From NCBI GenBank assembly GCA_013076295.1, contig RQOL01000906.1, positions 6,018,297-6,082,296 of the forward strand: a DNA stretch of 64,000 bases, in the 5' to 3' direction. The notes beneath the pieces were generated by a model, which made no database searches, was not told the DNA's origin, and saw nothing but the letters and a program-made list of their open reading frames with translations. Positions within the stretch are counted from its first letter, which is position 1, and each line of letters begins with the position of its first letter. Shown here piece after piece: positions 22,043-33,499 of this stretch. The translations under genes were made by a program, and so were the position numbers. The stretch comes from Sanderia malayensis. Its lineage: Eukaryota > Cnidaria > Scyphozoa > Semaeostomeae > Pelagiidae.

Positions 22043-23546
22043 AGGCCTACTGCAATCAAAAATCACTTTCCCGTTTTTTTTCATAAAATGAAATTTCAAT
22101 CTTTACTGATTACTTTGGTGCCTGTTTTGTCTTTATTCGATCACGATAAGTATACTAAATTTGGCTTTGAAATTGGGCACTGACTGCGACATGGTATGAC
22201 GTCATAACCAGGACACAAATCGACTTTTATAATGGGAGAGTATAGGGAAAAGTTTTCAAATCTGCACTATGCGTAACCCCGGCCCTTATTAAAAAATCGC
22301 TTCCCAGGAATCAAAACTATAACTTTCCGCGCGTCGTTTCAGCTATTAACCAAAAAAATTGAACTTACGGTAACGCTATAGCGGCGCTTGGAAAAAGGGT
22401 ACTACAAACCGCGCGGTTAGTCAGAAGACATTTTATTCCGCGCGGTCTGATTTCCAAGCAGCTGGAAGCATTCACAAAGGAAGTTTGTCAGAAATCATGG
22501 ATGGCGGAGCTGTGTGAGTAAAACTAGTAACAAACACGATGGCCGGGGTTGTTGTTAGAGGACCAGGCAAAGTAAGCTTTTACAGCAGTTAAGTTAATTA
22601 ATAAATGGTATTTTCAAGCAGCCGTTTTAAAAACAAATTTGAAATGAAACAGATAAGGAGAGCTGAAGGCGTGCGTTTTGCTCACAATACACATAGGCCA
22701 GACAGAAATTAAAAACATAAAGCTACTACGGAACCACCAGTTTCATTTTTTGTCCATTTGGAATTTTGGAACCATCGTGTTTCAACAGAAAACTTGTAAC
22801 ACATCTGACTATGATAATAAATTGCTATGCAGAATATTGCGATTAGTTCTATTTTATTTCTCCAACTTCTACCCTGATGAAAACACTGTAGCAACTTGGC
22901 GTTCCAGCCAGACGTGATTAAAAGTAATTCGTTTTGATAAGACTGGACTGACAACAACTTGGCAGCATCAGATATATCTTAAAAAGCCAACTCTGAGCGT
23001 AAATAGTCCATGTAGATTCTGAAAACATCTCTGCATTCTCTCACACATACATCATATGCGACTCAGTCAAGTCAAATGCAAAAGTATATTTCATCTCGAC
23101 ACTGATAATCCCCGTTGTTTGCTTCCGCTCTCCGCCGCGGCTGATCGCCCTCCCGCAGTTTGACGTCACGACCAAAACTGCCCTAATTCAGACCCCAATT
23201 ACTCCCCCCAAATCGCTTTCTAAAATTATGAAAAAAATTTTAAAATTTGTGAAAACATTTTAATACTTATGCCTTGGATGCGATTTTTAATTAATTAGTT
23301 ATTTATTGAGCTAGACGGAGTGAAGCAAAAAGCTACAATACACTTCAATACAAAAACTTGAAATGGGTCCTGGTTATTACGTCACGTTTGTCGCAGTTGA
23401 AATGGCAAAATCGACGACTTTGCGGGCTTGTAAAAACAATTCTACTGGATCAATTTTCATTCTGGAAACGGTTTTATGATGAGTTCGAATAGGTTTACCA
23501 TGAAATGTAAAAAAATCATATCACTTTTTTTGATTGCAGTAGGCCT
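22043..23546. mobile_element. 1.5-kb TTAA-flanked inverted-repeat element (non-autonomous)
   Basis: The terminal inverted repeats are AGGCCTACTGCAATCAAAAA (22043-22062) and its complement (23527-23546). Both are bounded by a direct TTAA (22039-22042 and 23547-23550). TTAA target choice points to the piggyBac or Kolobok superfamilies. No transposase ORF lies inside, so it depends on another copy for movement. An (AAC)n microsatellite follows the right edge directly. Confidence 0.85.
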
Positions 23547-23548
23547 TT

Positions 23549-23578
23549 AACAACAACAACAACAACAACAACAACAAC
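23549..23578. repeat. (AAC)n microsatellite
   Basis: About ten AAC units starting within the TTAA flank of the preceding element. Confidence 0.95.
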
Positions 23579-23653
23579 CTTTACAACAATACTCAAACGC
23601 GAGCCATTATGCCATCAGTGCAGTTTAATTATTTGTTTGCCTTCTGGGATAAA

Positions 23654-23854
23654 TTAAAAGAGATTGTCCTTGGAAAGATCTGTTTGTGTTAAGAAACCAT
23701 TGGGTGATGCCATCTCTTGGGCGTCGTGGTTGATGGAAGCCAGTTGGTTACATTTCATAGCATCAGGTATGTCAAATCCTGTCAACGACAAAGGGATGTC
23801 TCGAGCCTGCATCATCGGGGTGATTCGTATTGCGTCGTTAGTGAAAAATCTCAA
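23654..23854 (-). CDS. Unassigned protein-like ORF fragment
   Basis: It reads ITPMMQARDIPLSLTGFDIP and ASINHDAQEMASPNGFLTQT, a composition more protein-like than the opposite strand's Trp-rich frame. No family recognised. It could be a decayed exon. Confidence 0.2.
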   Translation of the reverse strand: MRFFTNDAIRITPMMQARDIPLSLTGFDIPDAMKCNQLASINHDAQEMASPNGFLTQTDLSKDNLF

Positions 23855-24783
23855 GCATGGTGGGAGGTTCTCCCAATTTAAGAAGGAACTATTAATCTAC
23901 TGTCTTATAACAAAATATTTTTGTAATTGGCTTGAATTGAAGCGACAATAATATTCATCTCTGACAATAGTAAGTTTCGAGGTGGCACGGTATTGCGCCA
24001 ACACCCGAATGGCGTTATGATAATTGAAAACTAATTATCTGACTTGCCCACATAAACGCTGTGATATCTTTTCCAAGTATCAGTCACTGTTTTGCCGGTA
24101 TTTTTTTCCATGTAGAAAGGAGATTTAGACAAAAATCTATACAGACCCGTAATGTTTTAGAAAGATCTCCACACTTCATTAATCATCATTGTCGTAAGCT
24201 ACAATATTAACGACACATAGTTCCTCTTCATGTGTGAGGTCTTCTGCCACTAAAGTGGGATATGGGGCGAGGTGTGTAATGCTTTGAGAGTTGCGTCAGG
24301 CTCTACCTATACTTCTATCTGTGGTCCGTCTATGCGTGGCTGCAAAGGCTGTCGGTAGAGGCAGAAGCTTAATGTTAAGAAATCTACTGTTCCATAAACA
24401 ACTTTCCCTTGGTGATCGCTACAGGTCAGCATGAAAACGTGAGTGCTGATGAACGTAGTTGAAGAGATTGACTCTTTGGGCAAATTTACGTGTAACGTAT
24501 GTCCTAAATCAAAATTGGCTTGAATTGATCATGTAGAGTTGAATGGCAGCGTCGAGCTTTCTGCTTCAGGTTGACAGTCATCAGCCCTGAGCGTGTTCGA
24601 GAAGCCAAGGGTCAGAAGGCCAAGGTTGAGGAACAACTCAAAAGATAGATACATATCATGGACTGAACTACCCATGTTATAGAGAAGCACGACGACTCTA
24701 CACATTGAGGGTCTACTAAACTAAGCACAGAATGCTTCTTCTATAGTACTACGTAAACCATTGGTGGCGGCTAAGCTCGCCTA
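23855..24783. other. Non-coding stretch
   Basis: No supported gene. Some minus-strand fragments look faintly protein-like but are stop-ridden. Confidence 0.35.
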
Positions 24784-24975
24784 CAATAGGGGACAAAAGT
24801 CCTTGGGACACCTGAAAATTTCATCCCATAATGCTGTGCTTCTGCACACTTTGTTCTCTGTGAGCAGAATGCGACCCCCCACTCCCCCCAAAACAATGTT
24901 TGGGGGGAGGGGGATGAAGTATGCGTGTAAAACTTGCTAAAATCCTGGGTGTCCCACGACTTTTGTCCCCTATTG
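24784..24975. mobile_element. 192-bp Tc1/mariner-type MITE
   Basis: The terminal inverted repeats start CAATAGGGGACAAAAGTC and extend about 28 bp with one or two differences. The element is flanked by TA on both sides (24782-24783 and 24976-24977). The TA target and short length fit a Tc1/mariner MITE. The interior has no ORF. Confidence 0.9.
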
Positions 24976-25530
24976 TAGATTTGGAGGGCAGATAGTCACG
25001 AGAGATCCCAAAAGCCAGGAATTGCGCTACTACCCGAAGATCAGATAGGGCTTCAGTGTTTACAATCGCGAATACGTTGGAAGGAGCGGATTGTTGTGGC
25101 CTGGTTGGTTTTTTCTTCATGCATTTTGAGCTGTTAAACTGAATACTGATTGACACCCACGCGTGGCAACAAGGGCGAGCCTGTTTACATTTTCTTTTAA
25201 AGAATATTTAGGTACTCGGCAGAAACATACCAATGTGTTGTTTGGGCATCATCACAGGCATCATTGTCCGGTGATATGCCGATGGTCTACAAAGCGGAGA
25301 TCTTTAAGATTGGGTTGGACTTGACAGTCTTAATGTAGATTAAGGGAGTCTGGGAAGATAATTGCCGGCCATGATTCTGACTACATGACTTGAAGCAGGT
25401 GATACACACCTGCTGGTCCTTTGTGCTTTAGTTAATGGTACCCATTCGGTGAAGATATTAAAGCTGGTCTTCAAGCCTGGACAAGTGGAGACATCGTCCT
25501 CGTTTGATGGAGCAGGAACAGACAGAGGAG
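24976..25530. other. Non-coding stretch
   Basis: No supported gene. A minus-strand ORF (25340-25627) overlaps the zinc-finger frame and has no motif. Confidence 0.3.
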
Positions 25531-25784
25531 TCAAAGTTGGGGCTTGTCTGCTCTGTTTAAATGCTGAGATGCCATAAAGTGATCTTCCACTTCCAGGTCT
25601 CGGATTTTCCTCGTACCATTGCTGCAAATGCCTGGGATATCATGTTCGTCCTGCTCTTTGTGCATTTCCAACATGTTGTGCGGAGCAAACATGTCGCCAC
25701 AGAAATAACAACAAAGGAACGCATTGCTGTGATGGGACTTATCAAAAAGCCAGAAATGATCTTTGGAAGAATCTTCAAATCCAC
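25531..25784 (-). pseudogene. C2H2-type zinc-finger ORF fragment
   Basis: One frame reads SNAFLCCYFCGDMFAPHNML and continues EMHKEQDEHD. This is a C-x2-C, Phe, Leu, H-x5-H zinc finger, followed by a polar tail ending at a TGA at 25531. It is open for about 85 codons, with no ATG at the start of the open frame. It could be the last exon of a decayed gene or an element remnant. Overlapping frames of similar length exist; this one is chosen because of the finger. Confidence 0.35.
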
Positions 25785-26310
25785 GTCAACACATTAAAAT
25801 ACCTGGGATGCATACAGCTTCAATCCCAAAACACCTTTCAACCCTCCAGTTAGGAAAGGTATGTGTCCTCCAGTTAATGGCTTTTAGACACATATCAGGA
25901 AGCGCTTCTATCACGTTGCATTAATGTTGAAACGGTTTGTGTTATGGAAAAAGGACACACTTAAAAAGAATTGTCCTGCCCGCCACTCCTGCCCTACAAT
26001 GGAATACAATGCCTTATTTGCCTTATTTGCTCAACACGTCTACTAATGATAATGTGACAGATTTTCCGTAGGGTATACGTCAGGGTATATTTAGAGCCTT
26101 AGTCTTTTGTGTAATTAGTCTTAGTCTTGTCTTGTACCTGGTAGTACAGTTCTTACGTATATATCTGAGTGCACGTGGTGCTCGCGAAAGGCCTCGTGTA
26201 CGTCGTATAGTGTTTATCGGGATATAACTGTGAGCTTGCGAAAGATCATTGTGCATATTTCTGTAGTTGGTCATCCTAAAAGTAAGCTTATAAAAGACCG
26301 TTTGTACTCC
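25785..26310. other. Non-coding stretch
   Basis: No recognised feature. Confidence 0.35.
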
Positions 26311-26747
26311 ATTAAGCGCCCGGGCGCTTATTTAATATTTGAATATTGCGGAATTGGGGGGGGGGCTTATTAAAGAGGGGGCGCTTAAAAGAGGGGGGCG
26401 CTTATTTCACAGTCCAGACATTTTAAATCGAACAACATTCAAAACAAAAGAATAATCTTGTATAGTTCCGAATTTTATTCGATATCAAGCAGTCAAGATC
26501 AACTTCAACTGGTGATCTTGACTGCATTGCATTTTCAAAACGCTCACGACCCGATAAAAGCGTTTTTCCAGCCTTAAAGAGTTTCTTCGATTATTTGAAC
26601 CAAACAATGAAAATGTAAGGATTTTATTAACCGCCCTGGGTGGTTAATAAAGGGGGCGCTTATTTCACACTTTTTGGTTTTAGGGTGGGCGCTTATTGGA
26701 GGGGGACGGTTATAAGAGGGTGGGTGCTAAATAGAGGAAATACGGTA
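26311..26747. mobile_element. GCGCTTATT-rich MITE-like repeat
   Basis: Repeated GGGGGCGCTTA-type motifs occur in both halves (ATTAAGCGCCCGGGCGCTTA at the left, GGGCGCTTATTGGAGG and GAGGAAATACGGTA at the right). Sequences of this kind are common short repeats in marine invertebrate genomes. Exact ends are not defined. Confidence 0.45.
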
Positions 26748-26759
26748 GTCTAATATTAC

Positions 26760-26850
26760 TATTCTGCGGAGTCACTTGATGCCGCCGAAACTTGACAAAA
26801 ATCATCGATTCGACCCGAAACAATAAGTCGAAGGCCCCAAAACAATGCTT
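26760..26850 (+). repeat. Copy 1 of a dispersed repeat (second copy at 54594-54690)
   Basis: Shares GATTCGACCCGAAACAATA, then GTCGAA and GCCCCAAAACAATG, with the copy at 54 kb. A retrotransposon sits directly beside each copy. Confidence 0.75.
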
Positions 26851-26878
26851 GAGAATATATTGCAATCTATTTCACACT

Positions 26879-27044
26879 TGTAGTGATTACGTCACTACCA
26901 TTATCAACCCCCGGATTGTTGTTGTAGTTTGTTGTAGATGTGTAACCGATTTAGTTAGTTATATGTTTTGTTAGAGTACGAACTGGTGTGTCTTTTTCTT
27001 GATCGTATCTCTACACATACTCGGCAAGCAGGTGGGTTAGAACA
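26879..27044 (+). repeat. 5' LTR of gypsy element B
   Basis: 166 bp, TGTAGTGATTAC...GTTAGAACA. It is preceded by target duplication ACACT (26874-26878) and matches 30814-30979 with three substitutions and no gaps. Confidence 0.97.
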
Positions 27045-27056
27045 CTGGCGACGAAA

Positions 27057-28781
27057 ATGGCTAGTAGTATCATCACACAGCTTCCACTTTTTGATCCAGA
27101 TGCGACGATTGGTGCTAGTCTTGCCCCACGATGGAAAACGTGGATTTCCGACTTCAAAACATGCTTGGTCGCAAACGCCATCGACAACAAGAAACGTAAA
27201 CGCGCCTTATTGTATCTCGCTGGACCTCGTGTAAGAGAGATTTTGCGACATCTATCCGATACAGGGGCAAACGATGCTTTTGATAGAGCATTGACAAAGT
27301 TGAACGATTACTTTGAACCTCAATAAAACCGTTTATACGAAGTATACAAATTTCGTCAGGCCTTTCAAGACCCAAGCGAAACAATTGATCAGTACCACAC
27401 ACGTTTACGTGGCCTTGCAGAAACTTGTGAATTTTCGGATGTGGAATTTGAACTTATTCTGCAAATAATTTTACACGGAACATCAAGTCATCTTCGAAAG
27501 CAAGCTTTAAAAGACCCGAAAATCAAGTTAAGTGACCTTTTATTAGCTGGCCGCAAAGAAGAAATGAGCAAATTTCAAGCTTCAAACATTGAAAACAAAA
27601 CACAAGATTCCAACTCCACCGTAAACTTTATGCGAAAGAAGGGTAAACAAGAGACAAAACTTCCCAAGAAAACCCCTCAAACCTGCAGAAACTGTGGAGG
27701 AGAATGGCCCCACACAAACACAGCCTGCCCTGCAAAAGGAAAAAATTGCCGAGCTTGTGGCAAATCGAACCACTTTGCAAACCAATGTCGATCAAACAAA
27801 AAGCCCAAACCTAGAGGAAGTTACGTGAAGCCCCTCCATGTGGACAATAGCAGCGATTCAGAAAGCAATCTAGGGTATTGTTATGCGGTTGGAACAGAGA
27901 CGAAGAAACACCCAAAAGCAAACATTCTTGTCAATGGATTTCCTTTGCGTTTTCTGATAGACACTGGGTCATCTATCAATGTAATAGACTATGCAACCTT
28001 TCAAAAGCTTAAAGGTGTCGGATTACAAAGAACAAATATCAAAGCATTCCCAATCAACTCTGAAAAGCCCGTCAAAATGAAAGGGAAATTTGAGACCACA
28101 ATGGAATCAACAAAGAAGCTCACTGTCGCAACAGTTTACGTGACAGAAAAAGACGGGGGATGTCTACTCAGTTCTGAAACTGCGCAAGACTTGGGACTCA
28201 TCAGTCTGCATTTGAACGTCGTCACTCCAAGTAAAACCCAGACCAAGGAATCTGCGGACCAAGGACTGAAAGACCTTAAAGACCTTCAGGACCCCAAAAT
28301 CACCGAAATTTTAAACAAAAACCAAACGATTTTTCAAGGACTTGGTAAACTGAAGAATAAAGAGATAGAATTGTGCATTGACGATGAAGCTCAGCCTGTG
28401 GCACAACAGCAACGCAGAATACCTATCCACCTCAGAGGAAAAGTTGAACTAGAACTTAAGAAATTGGAGTTGCAGGATATCATTGAGAAAGTTCCAGACA
28501 ATGAACAAACTGATTGGGTCTCTCCAATAGTTGTCGTACCCAAAAAGGAAGGGAAAATACGTCTTTGTGTTGATATGAGAGCCGCCAACACAGCTGTCAA
28601 AAGAATCAGGCATCCAATTCCGACAGTAAAAGATATCTCACTGGCACTCAATGGATCACAGTATTTCACTAAATTAGATATGTCACAAGCATATCATCAG
28701 CTGCCACTACATGGAAAGAGTAAACACATCACAACATTTGCTACTCACATGGGTCTATGCAGATATAAGCGTCTCAATTAG
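27057..28781 (+). pseudogene. Gypsy element B gag-protease-RT (N-terminal part of gag-pol)
   Basis: A single reading frame from the ATG after the LTR. The order is a gag capsid region (residues 1-180), broken by TAA at 27324; two zinc knuckles (CRNCGGEWPHTNTAC and CRACGKSNHFANQC, near 27685 and 27750); a protease box FLIDTGSSINVID (about 27950); and RT motifs DWVSPIVVVPKKEGKIRLCV and TKLDMSQAYHQLPL (motif A Asp). A TAG ends the frame at 28781. Gag and pol are in the same frame, so this family makes a gag-pol fusion without frameshifting. Confidence 0.88.
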
Positions 28782-29440
28782 CGCACCAATTCGGCAGCAG
28801 AGGTATTTCAACACACCCTACAACAGGTTTTACAAGGAATACCAGGTGTTTGCAATTTGGCAGACGATATCTTAGTTTTTGCTCCTTCGTACGAGGAACA
28901 CAACAAAGCTCTTCAAGCGTGCCTCCAGAGGCTACAAGAAAATGGCCTAACATTAAATTTAAGCAAATGCAAATTCTTAAAGCGCAATTTGGAATTCTTT
29001 GGTTTTCATTTTACAAAGGACGGCACAAAACCAGACCCTAAGAAGGTTGATGTATTTGACAACATCCCCAGACCTACCAACGTCAGTGAACTACGCAGCC
29101 TTCTGGGCATGTCCAATTACAGCTCTCAATACATCCATGATTACGCTACAGTGACAGAACCACTGCGAAGATACTCGCAAACCGAGAAAGAGGAATTAGC
29201 CATTGTCTGGGGAATGGAGCATTTTCATCTATGCCTATACGGTGCTCCGTTCATATTGTACACCGATCACAAGCCACTCGAACTGATATGCTCAAATCCT
29301 ATGTCCAAGCCACCAGCGCGTATCGAACGTTGAATGTTGAGATTACAGCAGTATGATTTCCAAGTTGTCTACAAGAGTGGTGCTGAGAACCCAGCCGACT
29401 TCCTTTCCCGTCATCCTCCTGAAAACTCGAAACGAAGCCG
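28782..29440 (+). pseudogene. Gypsy element B RT palm and RNase H, internally deleted
   Basis: In the same frame as the upstream part it continues NSAAEVFQHTLQQVLQG, the catalytic box NLADDILVF, then LRSLLGMSNYSSQYI. At about 29170 it jumps from VTEPLRRYSQTEKEELAI straight into late RNase H (IVWGMEHFHL, then LYTDHKPLEL). The stretch with the RNase H catalytic Asp and Glu is absent. A TGA (29331) and a frameshift follow. Confidence 0.85.
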
Positions 29441-30783
29441 AAGAATATGTAAAATTTCTAACTCACGCAGCTGTTCCGCGAAGCATGACTTTGGAAGAAG
29501 TCTCAAGTGAAACACAAAAGGATACCACACTCCGTGCAGTAAGAGCCGCTTTTCGGACCGGACATTGGGATACTGACAGTGTACGGGAATACAAGAATAT
29601 CAACAACGAAATCAAAATGGATAGCGATAACGACATTCTCCTACGAGGATCAAGAATTATTTTACCAACATCACTTCGTGCCCGTGCGGTTAAACTTGCT
29701 CATGAGGGACACCCAGGTCAATCAAAAACAACTGCCCTCCTTGGCGAATGTGTATGGTTTCCAGGTCTGGGAAAACTCGTAAAGGACGAAGTGGACAAGT
29801 GCATTGCATGCCAAGCGTCATCGCAACCCAATCCTCCTGAACCGTTAAAGTCAGCGCCAATGCCTTCACACGCGTGGAACAAAGTGAAAATCGACTTCTG
29901 TGGACCGTTCCCGACAGGACACTACATCCTTGTAGTTATTGATGTTTACTCACGATACCCCGAGATAGAGATTCTAACGTCAACTGCAGCACAGAGAGTG
30001 ATTCCAAAACTTTATATTATCTTCGTTAGGCACGGCATCCCAGAAAAAGTCACCACGGATAATGGACCTCCGTTCAATGGCAAAGAGTTCAAAACGTACA
30101 TGGCGGAACTCGGAATCAAGTATAATCCAAGCACTCCGCTGTGGCCACAAGGAAACGCGGAAGTTGAGTCGTTTAACAAACCACTTGAGAAGGACATCGG
30201 AGCAGCTCGCATAGAAGGACGACCATGGCAACAAGAGTTGGCTAAATTCTTACTCAATTGCCGTTCCTCTCCCCATTCGACGACCAAAGTACCACCTGCG
30301 GAGATGCTTTTCAACCGTCAGATAAGAGGAAGGTTGCCTGTTCTTCAGAATCGTCACCAAATCGTAGATCGTCATCACGAAGGGAGAAACAATCAAGAAG
30401 CTAACAAGGAAAAGAACAGAAACTATGCAAATCAACGTCGACATGCTAAACAATCTAACTTTCAGGTTGGAGACACAGTATTGGTGAAGAAGCCCAAAGC
30501 AAACAAGCTAAGCACAAACTTTGATCCTTCGCCATATAAGATTACGGATATTACAGGAGCTAGAATCATAGCAGAACGTGATGGACATAAAATTGTTAGA
30601 AATGCATCGTTTTTCAAAAAGATAGCGGCACAATCCACAAGCGATTCCGATGATGATGATTACGCATTCCCAAAGGAAACAATACCGGATGAACAAGCTG
30701 TTCAGAGACCTTTCCGCAAGTCAACTCGGTTGAGAAACCAGACTCAGTTTTATGAACAGCCTATCACTTTGAACATTAATTAA
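29434..30783 (+). pseudogene. Gypsy element B integrase (open, ~450 residues)
   Basis: An intact integrase reading frame. The zinc-binding domain is LAHEGHPGQSKTTALLGECV with CIACQ (HHCC). The DDE core carries KIDFCGPFPTGHY (Asp), TTDNGPPFNGKEF (Asp) and GNAEVESFNK (Glu). The C-terminal domain has FQVGDTVLVKKPKANKLST, and an acidic DDDDY tail follows, ending at 30783. All catalytic residues are present. The frame differs from the upstream pol by a shift near 29433, so it cannot be translated as part of the polyprotein here. Confidence 0.9.
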
Positions 30784-30813
30784 TAACTTTACTTTTTCTA
30801 AAAAGGGGAGTGA

Positions 30814-30979
30814 TGTAGTGATTACGTCACTACCATTATCAACCCCCGGATTGTTGTTGTAGTTTGTTGTAGTTGTGTAACCGATTTAGTTAGTTATATG
30901 TTTTGTTAGAGTACGAACTGGTGTGTCTTTTTCTTGATCGTATCTCTACACATACTCGGCAAGCAGGCAGGTTAGAACA
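30814..30979 (+). repeat. 3' LTR of gypsy element B
   Basis: 166 bp, identical in length to the 5' copy with three substitutions. It is followed by target duplication ACACT (30980-30984). Confidence 0.97.
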
Positions 30980-30984
30980 ACACT

Positions 30985-31764
30985 GAAATGTTTATTTTCT
31001 TAATTTGACGAGGGTAATAGATTTTTTTGAATTTTCCCTTTAGTCAATCAGTTTTGATCAATCAGTACAGTTTTGATCAATCACACAGACGTGATTTTGT
31101 AGGTCCGTATTCCAACAAAGCTACGTGACCCACCTCTCCGAACTATCCTTTCCAATTTGTCTTGATTTTACGTGCAGAGAACACGGAGCCAGAGAGAGAA
31201 GCGAGTTGCGTTTACTCTGTATTTGATGTTGACTGACTGACTTCTGAGAATTACATAAATTTATATACATTTGTTGAAGTTGACAATATGAGGGCTTTAC
31301 GTACATTAAAATAAATAACAGGAAGGGCTAGGTGAAGTGATGTTTGGGAAGAATGGAGGGTGTTATAATCCAGATGACGTAAAGCTGTGAGATTAATTAG
31401 GAGAAGCAAAATTGTAGAATGATTGGAGACGTAGGCTATGGTTAAATTTCACGACAATTTCAATGGATTAGAACCTCAGATTTTCGTCAGTAATTTACTG
31501 AAAATGCACATGTAAATACGAAATCTACGGGCCAGAGATGCATATTCAAGATAAAATAATCCGACGTAATCTCATTGGAGGATGATGTCAGGCTCTGGTC
31601 CGCATTTTATGAAGCCGTATAGCAAGGCCTTAATGTTCATCAGTTGGTATAGTCAATTCAATCAATTGCTCCAACTACGTTGTTGTTGTGGTTTTATTTT
31701 TTTTTCTTTCATAAAAAAAGTTACGCTGAAAAACTGTCAGCATCTTCTGGTGAAAAATAACTAA
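30985..31764. other. Non-coding stretch
   Basis: No recognised gene or repeat. Confidence 0.4.
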
Positions 31765-32116
31765 ATGATAAAAGCATTGTATGACCTTTATATTTTATGC
31801 TTTATTGAACTTGTTGCTGTTAGCGTTTTTTCATTGGATGTGACACTGGATTCGCCAAATTACGGGAGTCACATCATGTCTATTTTATTGGTTGCTGCTT
31901 ACTTGTTACTTTTGTCAGCCACTCGCTTCCCCCTGGTATATGAATTATATTTACTACATATTGACAACCAACTCCATGTGGGATCGAATTTGCAAAGTGT
32001 TCATTCCATTTTTCAGCTAATTCATATTTTTGGTCTCTACCTTGGAGTATTGGGAGCTGTATACAATGGGGTTGCAAGAAAGAAAATCAACTTCACTCTT
32101 TCAATGTTATCAGTTG
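31765..32116 (+). CDS. Putative first exon of a multipass membrane protein
   Basis: It starts at an ATG with an in-frame TAA immediately upstream and ends at a consensus donor (GTTG|GTAAGC), leaving phase 1. The 117 residues include three hydrophobic segments: LYDLYILCFIELVAVSVFSL, then ILLVAAYLLLLSATRFPLVY, then LIHIFGLYLGVLGAVYNGVA. No signal motif of a known family is recognised. Later exons were not found before the HIRAN-like ORF. It could belong with the membrane-type exons at 4.8-5.6 kb only if a gene spanned 26 kb of transposons, which I do not claim. Confidence 0.4.
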
Positions 32117-32567
32117 GTAAGCATTTAATTTTTCAGAAAAATTCCTATTTTTGCCTATCATTAACTAAATTAACTTCTTTTCCAATATATACTTTCATTA
32201 ATGTTTCTAAAGGAATTTGACAGTTAACCTTTAGCCCGAATTTTTGACATTGTAATTTATAGCCAATATCTAAAAATTTCAGAATGCGCCATTATCTATA
32301 CTGATTGCAGAACTAAGCAGCTAAGTCTAGCTTCTAAAGCAAAAGCAAAAAAAAAATTATAATGGCAAAAGCTCTGTAAAGCTGCTCCATCTTCAGCGTC
32401 AAATTATAATTTTGCGGGAGATGTTGTTCCTGCTTTATTAAAACCTGATGAACCTCTACATATCAAGCTGGTCTAAATAACAAAAATGTTTGGCAGAAAT
32501 AGACTAATCTTATAAATTTCCACCTAAAAGCATTTCATGATATTCTTTTATAATAATATACAGTTGA

Positions 32568-32622
32568 CATTCGCTTACTCGAACTGTGAAAGGAAATCGA
32601 AATTTCTTCGAGTAAGCGAATG
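32568..32622. repeat. Perfect 16-bp hairpin at a transposon-end-like sequence
   Basis: CATTCGCTTACTCGAA (32568-32583) and its exact complement (32607-32622). The preceding CAGTTGACATTCGC after TATA resembles the terminal repeats of pogo/Tigger-like elements, suggesting a transposon edge. The partner end was not located. Confidence 0.6.
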
Positions 32623-32747
32623 TTCGACTTAGCGGATGCCGGAATTTTTTTTAGCTAAAATAGTTATATTCGAGTCAGAAAAGTAAAATAAACTCACAAA
32701 TAGCAATTCTACTTAAATTCTAAGCAAAATACGTAAAAAAACGGGTT

Positions 32748-33143
32748 CATTGGGCAAAAAAATACGAGTCCAATGTACGAAAGGTTCATACCTGAAAGGT
32801 TTTCATGTGTATAAGGATAGATGGAGCCCACAAATAGGAGAAGTGCTTGTGAGTACCATGCAGCCAGATAGTGAAGCCGACAGGTATGCTGTCTGTGTTT
32901 TGAAACAAAGCAGAATTGTTGGAAACTTATCAAAAGGAATTAATGGAAAATTTGCAAAAACAGTATTTTACTTTCGGAGAGGGGGGGTGGGATGAAATCG
33001 GTTCGTGCAATGTAACAATGAAGGGTCCAGCAGTGAACCTTATTGACGGTAAAGAAATGAAAGTTTCTTGTGAACCAAAGTTTGAAGGAACAAGGACATT
33101 TATAGATGTTGTACAGGAACAATTAATTACTAACAACAAATAA
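32748..33143 (+). pseudogene. HIRAN-like domain ORF, frameshifted in a G-run
   Basis: Two frames join across a run of seven Gs at about 32980. The first reads KGSYLKGFHVYKDRWSPQIG, then VLVSTMQPDSEADRYAVCV and IVGNLSK. The second continues EIGSCNVTMKGPAVNLIDGK and EMKVSCEPKFEG. The pattern (G-x-H-Y/V-x5-W-x-P, then DRYAV, then a late Gly-rich/Val-Thr strand) is that of HIRAN-like proteins, and I recall similar uncharacterised cnidarian proteins. HIRAN domains bind DNA ends in other proteins; nothing here proves that role. A one-base indel in the G-run disrupts it (or is a sequencing error). Confidence 0.5.
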
Positions 33144-33499
33144 CATATTAATTTAATGAAAAGTCAATAAAATTTGTGGATTATTTTGTGAAAAAAAGTC
33201 TTAGAGTTCGAGTTAATTCAAATTGCATCTTTGCCAAACATACTATTCAAAAAAGATTTGAAAAGTTTGGGCCATCTTTTTTAAAATGATGAAGAATTTG
33301 TGCGGGCAGTAGAGATAATTTTTGTATCTATCATAATTTTTTGCCCCATTAACACGATTTTGAAGTTTTAAAGGGAGTGTGCAAAGATAACAGGCTGTGT
33401 TTCAAAATAGATCGAGATTCAATTCAATGTAGACATGCGCAGTTAGTGCCTTCGCAAGACTCAGCCCCTATCTCACTCTAGATCAAGCAAAATTATTAT

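Larger units (their letters stand above)
26879..30979 (+). mobile_element. Ty3/gypsy retrotransposon B, complete ends, defective interior
   Basis: A 4.1-kb LTR retrotransposon with 166-bp LTRs, flanked by a perfect 5-bp target duplication ACACT (26874-26878 and 30980-30984). The polypurine tract AAAAAGGGGAGTGA precedes the 3' LTR. Gag and pol lie in one frame, interrupted by stops at 27324-27326, 28779-28781 and 29331-29333, with a frameshift near 29433. About 100-200 codons covering the end of RT and start of RNase H are missing. LTR identity of about 98% means the insertion is recent, so the defective copy was probably mobilised in trans or broke soon after insertion. Confidence 0.95.

Noticed and set aside
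23536..23580. CRISPR-like or other array at the AAC repeats
   Set aside because: It is a simple trinucleotide microsatellite in a eukaryotic context.
4779..32116. Joining the exon-like segments at 4.8, 5.4 and 31.8 kb into one gene
   Set aside because: The third segment begins with its own ATG after an in-frame stop, and 26 kb of nested transposons lie between. No evidence links them.
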